Positions 53,486 through 63,575 of a stretch of DNA of 64,000 nt are shown here, in pieces. Below the pieces are notes generated by a model that worked only from the letters and a program-made list of their open reading frames with translations, had not been told where the DNA came from and did not search any database. Numbering within the stretch: the stretch's first letter is position 1; every line of letters starts with the position of its first letter. A program made the translations under genes and the position numbers. The stretch is from assembly GCF_001730295.1 (NCBI RefSeq), contig NZ_MIKA01000001.1, forward strand, positions 1 through 64,000, given 5' to 3'. The stretch comes from Enterococcus plantarum. GTDB lineage: Bacteria > Bacillota > Bacilli > Lactobacillales > Enterococcaceae.

Positions 53486-54682
53486 ATGAAAATTGATTGG
53501 AAAAAGAATTTGATGGTTGCTTGGCTAGGGTGCTTTTTTACTGGGGCAAGTATTAGTTTAGTCATGCCTTTTATTCCTGTTTATGTCGAACAATTAGGAA
53601 CGCCTAAGAATCAGGTCGAGCTATTTTCTGGACTTGCTATTTCGGTTACTGCATTTGCCGCAGCGATTGTGGCACCTATTTGGGGGAATTTAGCAGATAG
53701 AAAAGGTCGGAAGCTGATGATGATTCGAGCAGCAGCTGGTATGACGATCACGATGGGATCTCTAGCATTTGTACCAAATGTTTATTGGCTTTTGATTATG
53801 CGCTTTTTTAATGGTATTCTATCTGGATATATTCCAAACGCAACTGCAATGATTGCATCACAAGCACCAAAAGAAAAAAGTGGTTGGGCTTTAGGAACCT
53901 TATCAACAGGAGCTATTGCTGGAAATTTGATTGGGCCTTCGATTGGTGGGGCACTCGCTCAATGGTTTGGGATGGAAAATGTGTTTATCATTACTGGAGT
54001 AGTGTTGTTGATTACGACCTTACTAACGATTTTTATGGTAAAAGAAGACTTCCAACCAATTGAGAAGAAAGACTTGTTAAGTACAAAAGAGATTTTTGCA
54101 AAGATGGACCATGTTTCTATTTTGATTGGTTTATTCATTACAACATTGATTTTACAAATTGGTGTTACGAGTATTAGTCCGATTTTAACGTTATACATTC
54201 GTTCTTTGAGTCACGATACTAGCAATATCTTATTCATTAGTGGTTTAATTGTTTCAGTTGCTGGTGTTTCAGCTGTGATTTCTTCGCCAGTTTTAGGGAA
54301 ATTAGGGGATAAGATCGGTAATCATAAGGTTTTATTAGCTGGTTTGGTTTTATCAATGATCTGTTATCTTCCTATGGCGTTTGTTAAAACTCCCTTTCAA
54401 TTAGGATTATTACGCTTCTTCTTAGGATTTTCAACGGGAGCATTAATGCCATCTATCAACACGCTGATCAGCAAAATTACGCCATCTGAAGGAGTTAGTC
54501 GTGTTTACAGTTATAACCAAATGTTTAGTAATTTCGGACAAGTTTTGGGTCCAATGATTGGGTCCACCGTGGCTCATGGTATGGGGTATAGCGCAGTGTT
54601 TATTGTAACAGCTTGTTTTGTACTGGGGAATATTTGTCTATCATTGTTCAATTTCCGAAAAATTTTAAATAAAAGTCTATAA
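53486..54682 (+). CDS. MFS multidrug exporter (PmrA/NorA-like)
   Basis: A 398-residue, 12-segment major facilitator of the DHA1 type. Motif A reads GNLADRKGRKLMM (about residues 68-80) and motif C-like GNLIGPSIGGALAQ (about 153-166), the antiporter signature. It resembles pneumococcal PmrA and related drug or tetracycline exporters. The substrate cannot be read from sequence. The ATG at 53486 follows GTGAGGTG. It is a single-gene unit with its own promoter and terminator. Confidence 0.87.
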   Translation: MKIDWKKNLMVAWLGCFFTGASISLVMPFIPVYVEQLGTPKNQVELFSGLAISVTAFAAAIVAPIWGNLADRKGRKLMMIRAAAGMTITMGSLAFVPNVYWLLIMRFFNGILSGYIPNATAMIASQAPKEKSGWALGTLSTGAIAGNLIGPSIGGALAQWFGMENVFIITGVVLLITTLLTIFMVKEDFQPIEKKDLLSTKEIFAKMDHVSILIGLFITTLILQIGVTSISPILTLYIRSLSHDTSNILFISGLIVSVAGVSAVISSPVLGKLGDKIGNHKVLLAGLVLSMICYLPMAFVKTPFQLGLLRFFLGFSTGALMPSINTLISKITPSEGVSRVYSYNQMFSNFGQVLGPMIGSTVAHGMGYSAVFIVTACFVLGNICLSLFNFRKILNKSL

Positions 54683-54697
54683 ACAGTTGAAAACATA

Positions 54698-54737
54698 AAA
54701 AAACCAGTTACAATGTTTGTAGTAACTGGTTTTTTTA
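54698..54737 (+). terminator. Terminator of the MFS exporter
   Basis: AACCAGTTAC pairs with GTAACTGGTT; A and T runs on both sides let it work in both directions. Confidence 0.88.
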
Positions 54738-54810
54738 TAATCATGATGTTAAGTTATAGACAGTGAGCTAAAAGCGAATAAAAAATTAGCTTAAGTCAGT
54801 AGTCTGAGAG

Positions 54811-55002
54811 TTATTGAGCACTTTTAGTGGTTTCTTTTTTTGGTAATGCAAATTGACCAATTAATAAGATAATCACACCGGTAATCAATGACATAATTGT
54901 TGTCAGCATAAAATCATAACTTCCGCCGTTTAAGGCACCGCCGATATAGCCGACCACTTGTCCTAGTAAAAAGGACCACAACAATACAAGAATGTAACGC
55001 AT
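54811..55002 (-). CDS. Small DUF2929 membrane protein (YjzD-like)
   Basis: A 63-residue protein with two membrane segments: RYILVLLWSFLLGQVVGYIG at the N-terminus and a second about residues 33-52. A short polar tail follows. It matches the size and layout of the DUF2929 family, whose function is unknown. ATG at 55002 is six bases after GAGGTG. It is divergent from dnaE. Confidence 0.68.
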   Translation of the reverse strand: MRYILVLLWSFLLGQVVGYIGGALNGGSYDFMLTTIMSLITGVIILLIGQFALPKKETTKSAQ

Positions 55003-55110
55003 GGATTGCACCTCTTTTCTAGCTATAGTTTAGCACAATTTTTATAAATGTAAAGAAATTGAAAGATTCATTTTTATTTTAAAACCATCACACGTAAAAG
55101 GAGATGTCCT

Positions 55111-58100
55111 ATGCCCTTTCCACAATTATATACAATCACTTCCTATTCATTACTTTCCAGTACCATTCGTATTCAAGAATTAGTGAAACAAGCAAAAAAA
55201 CTAGGGTATACAGCTTTAGGAATTACGGATATCAATGTACTTCATGGGGCAATCGAATTTTTTGAAGCCTGTAAAAAGGAAGCTATTAAACCAATTATTG
55301 GATTGACGTTAGAATATACCCCACAAAAGTCTGAACAGCTAGCACAGATTGTACTGTATGCAAAAGATTTAGTTGGCTATCAACATTTAATGCGAATCTC
55401 AACTGCAAAGATGAATAGCGAAAGAATGTTCTATTTAGATGAAATCAAAGAATATTTCACTCATTTATTTGCTGTGATACCCTCCGATAAAAGCGAAGTG
55501 GCTTTTGCCCTAAAAAGAAGTGAAACAGAAGCGGCTGAAAGTTTAGATCAGCTAATCCAATTATTTGAGCCAGACTCTTTTTTTGCGGGGGCCTCATTTA
55601 CCTGTAATCCGGAAACTGATCCAGCACTTTTTAAGTTTTATGAAGCAAAAAAACAATCACTACTTGCTTTGCAAGAAACACGTTATTTAAATCGAGAAGA
55701 TGGATTTGCCTTAAACGTATTAGCACACATTAATCAAGGACAACAAATGGCATTAAATGCTGAAGAAACTGAAATTGAAGGACCATTTTATCTAAGAAAT
55801 CAGGCAGATGTTGCCGAACAATTACATTTGAAAATTAATGAACAAGCCCTTCATAACGCCGAAAAACTTGTTGATTCTTGTAATGTGGAGATTCCGTTGC
55901 ATCAACGTTTACTACCACATTATCCGATTCCAGAAGGAAGACAAGCAGGAGAATTTTTAAAAGAGTTATGCTTGAAGAAACTGCCTGAACGAATTTCGGA
56001 TGTTACGGTTGAATATGAAGATCGATTAGCAAAAGAGCTTGATATTATCCATACAATGGGATTTGATGATTATTTCTTGATCGTTTGGGACGTAATGGCA
56101 TTTGCTCATGACAAAAAAATTGTGACAGGGGCTGGGCGGGGTTCTGCGGCAGGATCTTTAGTATCCTATGTATTATCAATCACAGATGTTGATCCCATTA
56201 AATACGACTTACTATTTGAACGGTTCTTAAATCCAGAACGACATTCAATGCCCGATATAGATTTAGATATTCCAGATAATCGTCGTGAAGAAGTGTTGCA
56301 ATATGTTCGTGAAAAATATGGACACTATCATATGGCACAAATTGCTACGTTTGGTACGATGGCGGCAAAAATGGTTTTAAGAGATGTTGCCAGAGTTTTT
56401 GGCCTATCTCAAAGTGAATCAAATCGTTGGTCCAACGCGGTGCCAAGTGCATTGAAAATGACCTTGAAAACAGCGTATGCAGAGTCAAAAAATCTTGTTG
56501 AGTTAGTGAATTCTTCGGAGACAAATCGTTTGTTATATGATACGGCTATTCGTTTAGAAGGGTTGCCACGACATGTTTCAACCCATGCAGCTGGAGTGGT
56601 GATCAGTGATATAGACCTCTTAGATATCGTCCCGTTACAACCGGGTTCAAATGACATTTTTCTAACACAATTTACTATGAATGACGTTGAGAAAATTGGT
56701 CTATTAAAAATGGACTTCTTAGGATTGAGAAATTTATCGATCATAGATAACACAATCAAGTCAATCAAGCGTGTCTATAAAAAAGAAGTGATTTTAAATC
56801 AAATTCCTTTAGATGATGAAAAGACGTTATCTTTATTTAGACGAGGAGAAACAAGTGGCGTTTTTCAATTTGAATCAGCTGGTATCAGAAATGTTCTCCG
56901 CAAACTCGGTCCAACAAGTATTGAAGATATTGCGGCTGTCAACGCCTTGTATCGTCCTGGTCCGATGCAAAATATCGATTTGTTTATCCGTCGAAAAAAA
57001 GGTCAAGAACCAATTGATTATCCCGATGCTGTTTTAGAGCCGATTTTAAAGAATACGTACGGTATTATTGTGTATCAGGAGCAAATTATTCAAGTTGCTT
57101 CTACAATGGCAGGCTTTAGTTTAGGACAAGCAGATATTTTACGCCGTGCCGTTAGTAAAAAGAAAAAAGATGTCTTGGATGAAGAACGAAAACATTTCGT
57201 TGAAGGGGCGATGAATCAAGGACACAGCAAGGAAATTGCAATGACGATCTACGATTATATTGAGCGATTTGCTAACTACGGTTTTAATCGATCCCATGCG
57301 TTTGCTTATTCTTTTATTGGATTCCAAATGGCCTACTTAAAAGTCCATTTTCCAGGGGCTTTTTATGCTGCGATTCTTCATTCAGTAAGGCATAACCCCA
57401 CTAAAATCAAAGAATATATTGGAGAAGCACGGAAAAACAAAATGGTGATTGTACAACCGTCTATCAATTCTAGTCAATACAGCTTTTACTTAAATAATGA
57501 TGACCAAATCATGTTTGGTTTTAGCTCATTAAAAGGAATACGGAGAGATTTTATCCAAAATATTATAGATGAGCGTAAAGAACGTGGTCCATTTAAATCG
57601 TTTGAGCAATTTTTACTACGTATTGATCGGAAGTGGCTGAAAGCTGATAATATTCAACCGCTCATTGCAATTGGGGCCTTTGATGGACTACAAGCAAATC
57701 GTCGTCAGTTAGCGGTTAGTTTAGACAGTGAAATTCAAAACATCATTTATAGTGGTGGCAGTATGAATCTTTTAGAAGATACGCTGAAACTGAAAGAAGT
57801 AGAAGTTGCTGATTATACGTTGGAAGAGAAACTGGAGCAGGAAGAACAATATTTAGGTGTTTATTTATCAGGACATCCTACAGAGGAATTTAAGAAGACA
57901 CGTTTAGCTAAGCAAGTGATGTTAGTTAGCGATGTCGTGGAAAATCAAACGGCACGTTTATTGATTTATGTAAAAGATAGCCGAGTGATCCGTACAAAAA
58001 AAGGCGAACAAATGGCGTTTGTGGAAGGTGATGATCTAACTGGATCACTCTCTTTAACACTTTTCCCGACAGTATTCAGAACACTTCGTCAAACTGTTGA

Positions 58101-58443
58101 AAAAAATCAAGTCTATTTTGTAGAAGGCAAAGTAGAAAAAAGTAATTACAATCAAGAACTTCAATTGTTGGTAAATCAAATTGAAAAAGCTAGTGCTATT
58201 GAAAACAGTATTAGTGCAACAACTTGTTATTTAAAAATTGTTGCGGCGAAAGATCAGAAAGAAGTGTTGCAAAGTGTCCACGAGGTCATTCAACAAAATA
58301 AAGGCAATACGCCAGTAATTATTTACTTTGAAGAAAATGGTAAAAAAGTAGTCTTAGGAGAAGAGAATTGGGTAGCGGATACGCTAAGTGTAAAAAAACA
58401 ATTAGAGGCGATTTTAGGGAACCAAAATGTTGTTTTCAAATAA
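55111..58443 (+). CDS. dnaE: DNA polymerase III subunit alpha (DnaE)
   Basis: A 1110-residue replicative polymerase. The N-terminal PHP domain starts with SYSLLSSTIRIQELVKQAKK and LGITDINVLHGAIEF. The catalytic palm has GAGRGSAAGSLVSYVL (about residues 347-362) and PDIDLDIPDNRR with the catalytic Asp pair (about 387-398). It continues with HAAGVVISD, LYRPGPM, RRAVSKKK, a helix-hairpin-helix and an OB fold (about 930-1010). Length is typical for Gram-positive DnaE, which extends primers in lagging-strand synthesis beside PolC. pfkA and pyk follow, as in many Lactobacillales. Confidence 0.96.
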   Translation: MPFPQLYTITSYSLLSSTIRIQELVKQAKKLGYTALGITDINVLHGAIEFFEACKKEAIKPIIGLTLEYTPQKSEQLAQIVLYAKDLVGYQHLMRISTAKMNSERMFYLDEIKEYFTHLFAVIPSDKSEVAFALKRSETEAAESLDQLIQLFEPDSFFAGASFTCNPETDPALFKFYEAKKQSLLALQETRYLNREDGFALNVLAHINQGQQMALNAEETEIEGPFYLRNQADVAEQLHLKINEQALHNAEKLVDSCNVEIPLHQRLLPHYPIPEGRQAGEFLKELCLKKLPERISDVTVEYEDRLAKELDIIHTMGFDDYFLIVWDVMAFAHDKKIVTGAGRGSAAGSLVSYVLSITDVDPIKYDLLFERFLNPERHSMPDIDLDIPDNRREEVLQYVREKYGHYHMAQIATFGTMAAKMVLRDVARVFGLSQSESNRWSNAVPSALKMTLKTAYAESKNLVELVNSSETNRLLYDTAIRLEGLPRHVSTHAAGVVISDIDLLDIVPLQPGSNDIFLTQFTMNDVEKIGLLKMDFLGLRNLSIIDNTIKSIKRVYKKEVILNQIPLDDEKTLSLFRRGETSGVFQFESAGIRNVLRKLGPTSIEDIAAVNALYRPGPMQNIDLFIRRKKGQEPIDYPDAVLEPILKNTYGIIVYQEQIIQVASTMAGFSLGQADILRRAVSKKKKDVLDEERKHFVEGAMNQGHSKEIAMTIYDYIERFANYGFNRSHAFAYSFIGFQMAYLKVHFPGAFYAAILHSVRHNPTKIKEYIGEARKNKMVIVQPSINSSQYSFYLNNDDQIMFGFSSLKGIRRDFIQNIIDERKERGPFKSFEQFLLRIDRKWLKADNIQPLIAIGAFDGLQANRRQLAVSLDSEIQNIIYSGGSMNLLEDTLKLKEVEVADYTLEEKLEQEEQYLGVYLSGHPTEEFKKTRLAKQVMLVSDVVENQTARLLIYVKDSRVIRTKKGEQMAFVEGDDLTGSLSLTLFPTVFRTLRQTVEKNQVYFVEGKVEKSNYNQELQLLVNQIEKASAIENSISATTCYLKIVAAKDQKEVLQSVHEVIQQNKGNTPVIIYFEENGKKVVLGEENWVADTLSVKKQLEAILGNQNVVFK

Positions 58444-58500
58444 TTTACGGTAAAAAATACTAATTGTTTTCATCTTTTTTCAATTATTTCTTCTTAAATC

Positions 58501-58529
58501 AAGACATTTTGCACTATTAATGGTAAAAT
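58501..58529 (+). promoter_or_regulatory. Putative promoter of pfkA-pyk
   Basis: AAGACA, 17 bases, TAAAAT; a second -10-like TATAAT lies at 58590. No clear CcpA site was found. Confidence 0.4.
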
Positions 58530-58566
58530 GAGTGACGTAATATTTTTGAGTAATGAATAACTGTGA

Positions 58567-59577
<1,011 letters not shown>

Positions 59578-59674
59578 AGATATGCTGAGCAATTTCAGCT
59601 ATCTTAGGTATCCCTTGAGGAAAATAGATAATCTTTATGACGTATAAACAAAAATGGAATAGGAGCGTTTGGTA

Positions 59675-61432
59675 ATGAAAAAAACGAAAATCGTATGTAC
59701 GATCGGACCAGCTAGTGAAACTGTTGACATGCTAGTAAACTTAATGAATGCAGGAATGAATGTTTGCCGTTTGAACTTCTCTCACGGTGATTTTGAAGAG
59801 CATGGTAACCGCATTAAAAATATTCGTAAGGCTGCAAAAATCACAGGAAAACGCGTAGCAATCTTGCTTGATACAAAAGGACCTGAAATTCGTACAAACG
59901 AAATGGAAAATGGGGCAATCACATTAAGAACTGGTGATTCAGTGCGCCTTTCTATGACAGAAGTTTTAGGAACAAACGAAAAGTTTTCAATCACTTATCC
60001 AGAATTAATCAACGATGTAAATGTTGGCTCTCATATTCTTTTAGATGATGGACTGATTGACTTAGAAGTAACAGATATCGACCGTACAGCTAACGAAATC
60101 GTTACGCTCGTTAAAAACGAAGGCGTTCTAAAAAATAAAAAAGGTGTTAACGTACCTGGCGTTTCTGTAAACCTTCCTGGTATCACAGATAAAGATGCTG
60201 CTGATATCCGTTTTGGTATCGAACAAGGCGTTGACTTTATCGCGGCAAGTTTCGTTCGTCGTGCAACTGATGTTTTAGAAATTACGAAAATTTTGGAAGA
60301 AGAAAATGCAACACACATCCAAATTATTCCTAAAATCGAAAACCAAGAAGGTATCGATAACATTGATGAAATCCTAAAAGTTTCTGATGGTTTAATGGTT
60401 GCTCGAGGCGACATGGGTGTTGAAATTCCAACAGAAGACGTTCCAGTTGTTCAAAAAGACTTGATTAAAAAATGTAATGCTTTAGGTAAACCAGTTATCA
60501 CAGCTACTCAAATGCTAGATTCTATGCAACGTAACCCGCGCCCAACACGTGCGGAAGCAAATGACGTTGCGAATGCAATCTATGACGGAACAGATGCAGT
60601 AATGCTTTCTGGGGAAACAGCTGCTGGGGATTACCCATTAGAGGCTGTTCAAACAATGGCTCGTATCGCAGTCCGTACTGAAGAAGCATTGATCAACCAA
60701 GATTCATTTGCATTAAAACTTTACAGCAAAACGGATATGGCTGAAGCGATTGGTCAATCAGTTGGACATACTGCACGTAACTTGGGTATCCAAACAATCG
60801 TAGCAGCAACTGAATCAGGTCACACTGCTCGTATGATTTCTAAATATCGTCCAAAATCTCATATCGTTGCGATTACTTTCTCAGAACAAAAAGCTCGTAG
60901 CTTATCATTATCTTGGGGTGTTTATGCAACCGTTGCTGACAAACCATCAAGCACTGATGAAATGTTCAACTTAGCAACACGCACTTCTCAAGAAGAAGGA
61001 TTTGCAAGTGAAGGTGATTTAATCATTATCACAGCAGGCGTTCCAGTAGGTGAGAAAGGGACAACAAACTTAATGAAGATCCAAATGATCGGATCAAAAT
61101 TAGTTCAAGGTCAAGGAATCGGTGAATCATCAGTTATTGCTAAAGCAGTTGTAGCAAATACAGCAGAAGAAGCAGTTGCTAATGCAGTAGAAGGTTCTAT
61201 TCTAGTTGTTAAAACAACTGACAAAGATTATATGCCTGCAATCGACAAAGCAATTGCGTTGGTTGTTGAAGAAGGTGGATTAACTTCCCATGCAGCAGTT
61301 GTTGCAATTGCGAAAGATATTCCAGTAATCGTTGGGGCGGCGGATGCAACAAACTTAATTGCTAATGATGAATTGATCACTGTTGATCCTCGTCGTGGTA
61401 TTGTATACCGTGGAGCAACAACAGCAATCTAA
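59675..61432 (+). CDS. pyk: Pyruvate kinase
   Basis: A 585-residue enzyme converting PEP and ADP to pyruvate and ATP. It begins [14 protein letters not shown] and includes [44 protein letters not shown] and ATQMLDSM. After the usual about 475 residues it has the extra C-terminal PEP-utiliser-like domain with [13 protein letters not shown] (about 537-549) found in Bacilli. ATG at 59675 is preceded by AGGAGCG. A terminator follows. Confidence 0.97.
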   Translation: MKKTKIVCTIGPASETVDMLVNLMNAGMNVCRLNFSHGDFEEHGNRIKNIRKAAKITGKRVAILLDTKGPEIRTNEMENGAITLRTGDSVRLSMTEVLGTNEKFSITYPELINDVNVGSHILLDDGLIDLEVTDIDRTANEIVTLVKNEGVLKNKKGVNVPGVSVNLPGITDKDAADIRFGIEQGVDFIAASFVRRATDVLEITKILEEENATHIQIIPKIENQEGIDNIDEILKVSDGLMVARGDMGVEIPTEDVPVVQKDLIKKCNALGKPVITATQMLDSMQRNPRPTRAEANDVANAIYDGTDAVMLSGETAAGDYPLEAVQTMARIAVRTEEALINQDSFALKLYSKTDMAEAIGQSVGHTARNLGIQTIVAATESGHTARMISKYRPKSHIVAITFSEQKARSLSLSWGVYATVADKPSSTDEMFNLATRTSQEEGFASEGDLIIITAGVPVGEKGTTNLMKIQMIGSKLVQGQGIGESSVIAKAVVANTAEEAVANAVEGSILVVKTTDKDYMPAIDKAIALVVEEGGLTSHAAVVAIAKDIPVIVGAADATNLIANDELITVDPRRGIVYRGATTAI

Positions 61433-61454
61433 ATTTTTTAATTATAACTTATAC

Positions 61455-61501
61455 AAGAACCGGAATGAATCAGGAAAAGTGATTCATTTCGGTTCTTTTT
61501 T
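61455..61501 (+). terminator. Terminator of pfkA-pyk
   Basis: AAGAACCGGAATGAATC pairs with GATTCATTTCGGTTCTT, followed by T. Confidence 0.9.
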
Positions 61502-61527
61502 ATGTGTGTTAAACGAATTTTTATTAT

Positions 61528-61545
61528 TTGTGAAATTCTTCTCAA
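61528..61545 (+). promoter_or_regulatory. Rex-like operator upstream of the alcohol dehydrogenase
   Basis: TTGTGAAATTCTTCTCAA matches 15 of 18 positions of the redox-sensor consensus TTGTGAAATATTTCACAA. It is upstream of an NAD-dependent alcohol dehydrogenase, a typical Rex target. Confidence 0.6.
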
Positions 61546-61570
61546 AAAGACTTTTAAAACGATTTCATAC

Positions 61571-61594
61571 ATGGTACAATATAATTGTTACCAT
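61571..61594 (+). promoter_or_regulatory. Inverted repeat over the adhP -10 region
   Basis: ATGGTA-CAAT and ATTGTTACCAT form a nearly perfect inverted repeat that contains the TATAAT (61580-61585) and an alternative TACAAT box. Confidence 0.5.
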
Positions 61595-61620
61595 ATATTA
61601 AAAAACACAGGAGTGATAGA

Positions 61621-62640
61621 ATGAAAGCAGCTGTTGTAACGAAAGAAAATAATGGAAAAGTAGAGATCAAGGAATTAGATATCAGACCGCTTGAAACTGG
61701 TGAAGCTTTAGTGGATGTTGAATATTGTGGTGTTTGTCATACTGACCTGCATGTCGCTCACGGAGATTTTGGTGAAGTTCCAGGGCGAGTGATTGGTCAT
61801 GAAGGAATCGGGATCGTTAAAGAAATTGCTCCAGGTGTCGAGAGTTTAAAAGTAGGAGACCGCGTAAGTATCGCTTGGTTCTTTGAAGGATGTGGCACTT
61901 GCGAATATTGTATCACAGGCCGTGAAACGTTCTGCCGCCAAGTAAAAAATGCTGGATTTTCAGTGGATGGTGCAATGGCTGAACAATGTATTGTTAAAGC
62001 AGACTACGCTGTTAAGGTACCAGAAGGCCTAGATCCAGCTCAAGCCAGCAGTATTTCATGTGCAGGGGTTACGTGTTACAAAGCAATCAAAGTTTCTGAT
62101 GTAAAACCAGGACAATGGGTTGCTATCTACGGTATTGGTGGCTTAGGAAATTTAGCGATTCAATATGCTAAAAATGTGTTTAATGCTAAAGTCATTGCTG
62201 TTGACATCAATGATGATAAATTAGAATTCGCCAAAGAATTAGGTGCTGATTTAGTTTGCAATCCATTAACAGATGGTGATGCTGGAGCGTGGATTCAAGA
62301 GAAAGTCGGCGGAGCACATGCAGCAGTTGTTACGGCTGTTTCGAAAGTTGCGTTTAATCAAGCAGTAGATTCTGTAAGAGCTGCTGGTAAAGTAGTTGCA
62401 GTTGGATTACCGCCAGAAACGATGGATCTAGCAATTGTTAAGACTGTTTTAGATGGAATTCAAATCGTAGGATCATTAGTTGGAACACGCAAAGATCTTG
62501 AAGAAGCATTCCAATTTGGAGCAGAAGGTAAAGTTGTACCCGTTGTGGAAACTCGTTGTTTACATGAAGTCAATGACATCTTTGAAGAAATGGAACAAGG
62601 AAAAATCAAGGGTAGAATGGTTGTAGATTTAAAAAAATAA
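61621..62640 (+). CDS. adhP: Zinc-dependent alcohol dehydrogenase (AdhP-like)
   Basis: A 339-residue medium-chain dehydrogenase. The catalytic zinc ligands lie in CGVCHTDLH (about residues 37-45) and GHEGIG (about 60-65). The structural zinc loop is [15 protein letters not shown] (about 92-106). The NAD site is [15 protein letters not shown] (about 170-184). It interconverts ethanol and acetaldehyde with NAD. It is a single gene with a Rex-like site, an inverted repeat at the promoter, AGGAG before the ATG and its own terminator. Confidence 0.93.
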   Translation: MKAAVVTKENNGKVEIKELDIRPLETGEALVDVEYCGVCHTDLHVAHGDFGEVPGRVIGHEGIGIVKEIAPGVESLKVGDRVSIAWFFEGCGTCEYCITGRETFCRQVKNAGFSVDGAMAEQCIVKADYAVKVPEGLDPAQASSISCAGVTCYKAIKVSDVKPGQWVAIYGIGGLGNLAIQYAKNVFNAKVIAVDINDDKLEFAKELGADLVCNPLTDGDAGAWIQEKVGGAHAAVVTAVSKVAFNQAVDSVRAAGKVVAVGLPPETMDLAIVKTVLDGIQIVGSLVGTRKDLEEAFQFGAEGKVVPVVETRCLHEVNDIFEEMEQGKIKGRMVVDLKK

Positions 62641-62674
62641 CACAATTATAAATTAAATAAATAAACAGAATAGC

Positions 62675-62727
62675 AAAGACCCTAAAAGAAAGAGCTGAAA
62701 TTCTAACTTTGTAGGGTCTTTTTTTAT
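62675..62727 (+). terminator. Terminator of adhP
   Basis: AAAGACCCTA pairs with TAGGGTCTTT, with inner AAG/CTT and AGA/TCT pairs, and T follow. Confidence 0.88.
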
Positions 62728-62908
62728 AACAAGCAAGTGAATAGTAGCCTTTTCTAGATACTTTGATAGCTTCTTAAAATAGATTCTGTTACTATTGATA
62801 GTAGAATTTATTGGAAATTTATCAAGGATAAAATAGTTGAATGAACGGGTTCGATTCCCTAATCAAATCTATGTCATTTATTTTTATGGAATTTTAGGAG
62901 GAACAAAG

Positions 62909-63064
62909 ATGAAGGAAAGTGCAAAAGCAGGTATTTCATTTGGAGGTGCATGAGCATTAGTCATTTCGTATGTAAATTGGCATAGTATTCTATGGGCAAT
63001 GTTTCACGGGGTGTTGAGTTGGTTTTATGTAATCTATTACGTAATTGTATATGGCGTAAATTGA
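62909..63064 (+). pseudogene. Small membrane protein gene interrupted by TGA
   Basis: Behind TTAGGAGGAAC the frame reads KESAKAGISFGGA, TGA at 62951-62953, then ALVISYVNWHSILWAMFHGV, LSWFYVIYYVIVYGVN and a stop. It would be a 51-residue protein with one or two membrane segments. The strong ribosome-binding site and unbroken second part suggest a recent nonsense change. I do not recognise a characterised family. Apart from this gene, the 62728-63233 interval holds no clear feature. Confidence 0.55.
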
Positions 63065-63211
63065 TAGCGAGCAGTTAGAGCTGACTAGTATAAAAGAGTT
63101 GATTTTTGGATCAATTTTGAAATAGACTGTCATAACAATGAGATTTCCATTTATTTCTGTTTGCTAAACATAAAAAAATTTTTTAAACGAGTGATTTTCA
63201 GAAAATTTCTG

Positions 63212-63239
63212 TTAATCAAGGGACAAATTATGCTATAAT
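63212..63239 (+). promoter_or_regulatory. Putative promoter of ylaN-ftsW
   Basis: TTAATC, 16 bases, TATAAT, about 30 bases before ylaN. Confidence 0.5.
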
Positions 63240-63269
63240 TACATAATTAAGATGGGAGGTTTAGTGCAA

Positions 63270-63572
63270 ATGGAATCCATTTCAAAAGATTTTGCCGTTC
63301 AGCTGTTAAACGATGATGCACAAAGGATTATGATGTTGATTCGTAATCAAAAAAATAGCCTATGCATTTCCCAGTGTAAGGCGTTTGAAGAAGTCGTAGA
63401 CACGCAAATGTATGGTTTTTCTCGTCAAGTGACTTATGCCATTCGACTAGGTATTTTAAGTTCAAAACAAGGACATCAAATGCTAAGTGATTTAGAAAAA
63501 GAACTTAATCAATTATATAGTGACGTTTATGAGGAAACACAAGAAAAAAAAGAGATTGGCAAGGAGGTTTAA
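63270..63572 (+). CDS. ylaN: YlaN (UPF0358) family protein
   Basis: A 100-residue protein starting ESISKDFAVQLLNDDAQRIM, with LCISQCKAFEEVVDTQMYG and VTYAIRLGILSSKQGHQMLS, typical of YlaN. Relatives have been linked to iron homeostasis through Fur; this was not tested here. The ATG follows GGGAGG. As in Bacillus, it directly precedes ftsW, here by three bases. Confidence 0.9.
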   Translation: MESISKDFAVQLLNDDAQRIMMLIRNQKNSLCISQCKAFEEVVDTQMYGFSRQVTYAIRLGILSSKQGHQMLSDLEKELNQLYSDVYEETQEKKEIGKEV

Positions 63573-63575
63573 GCT

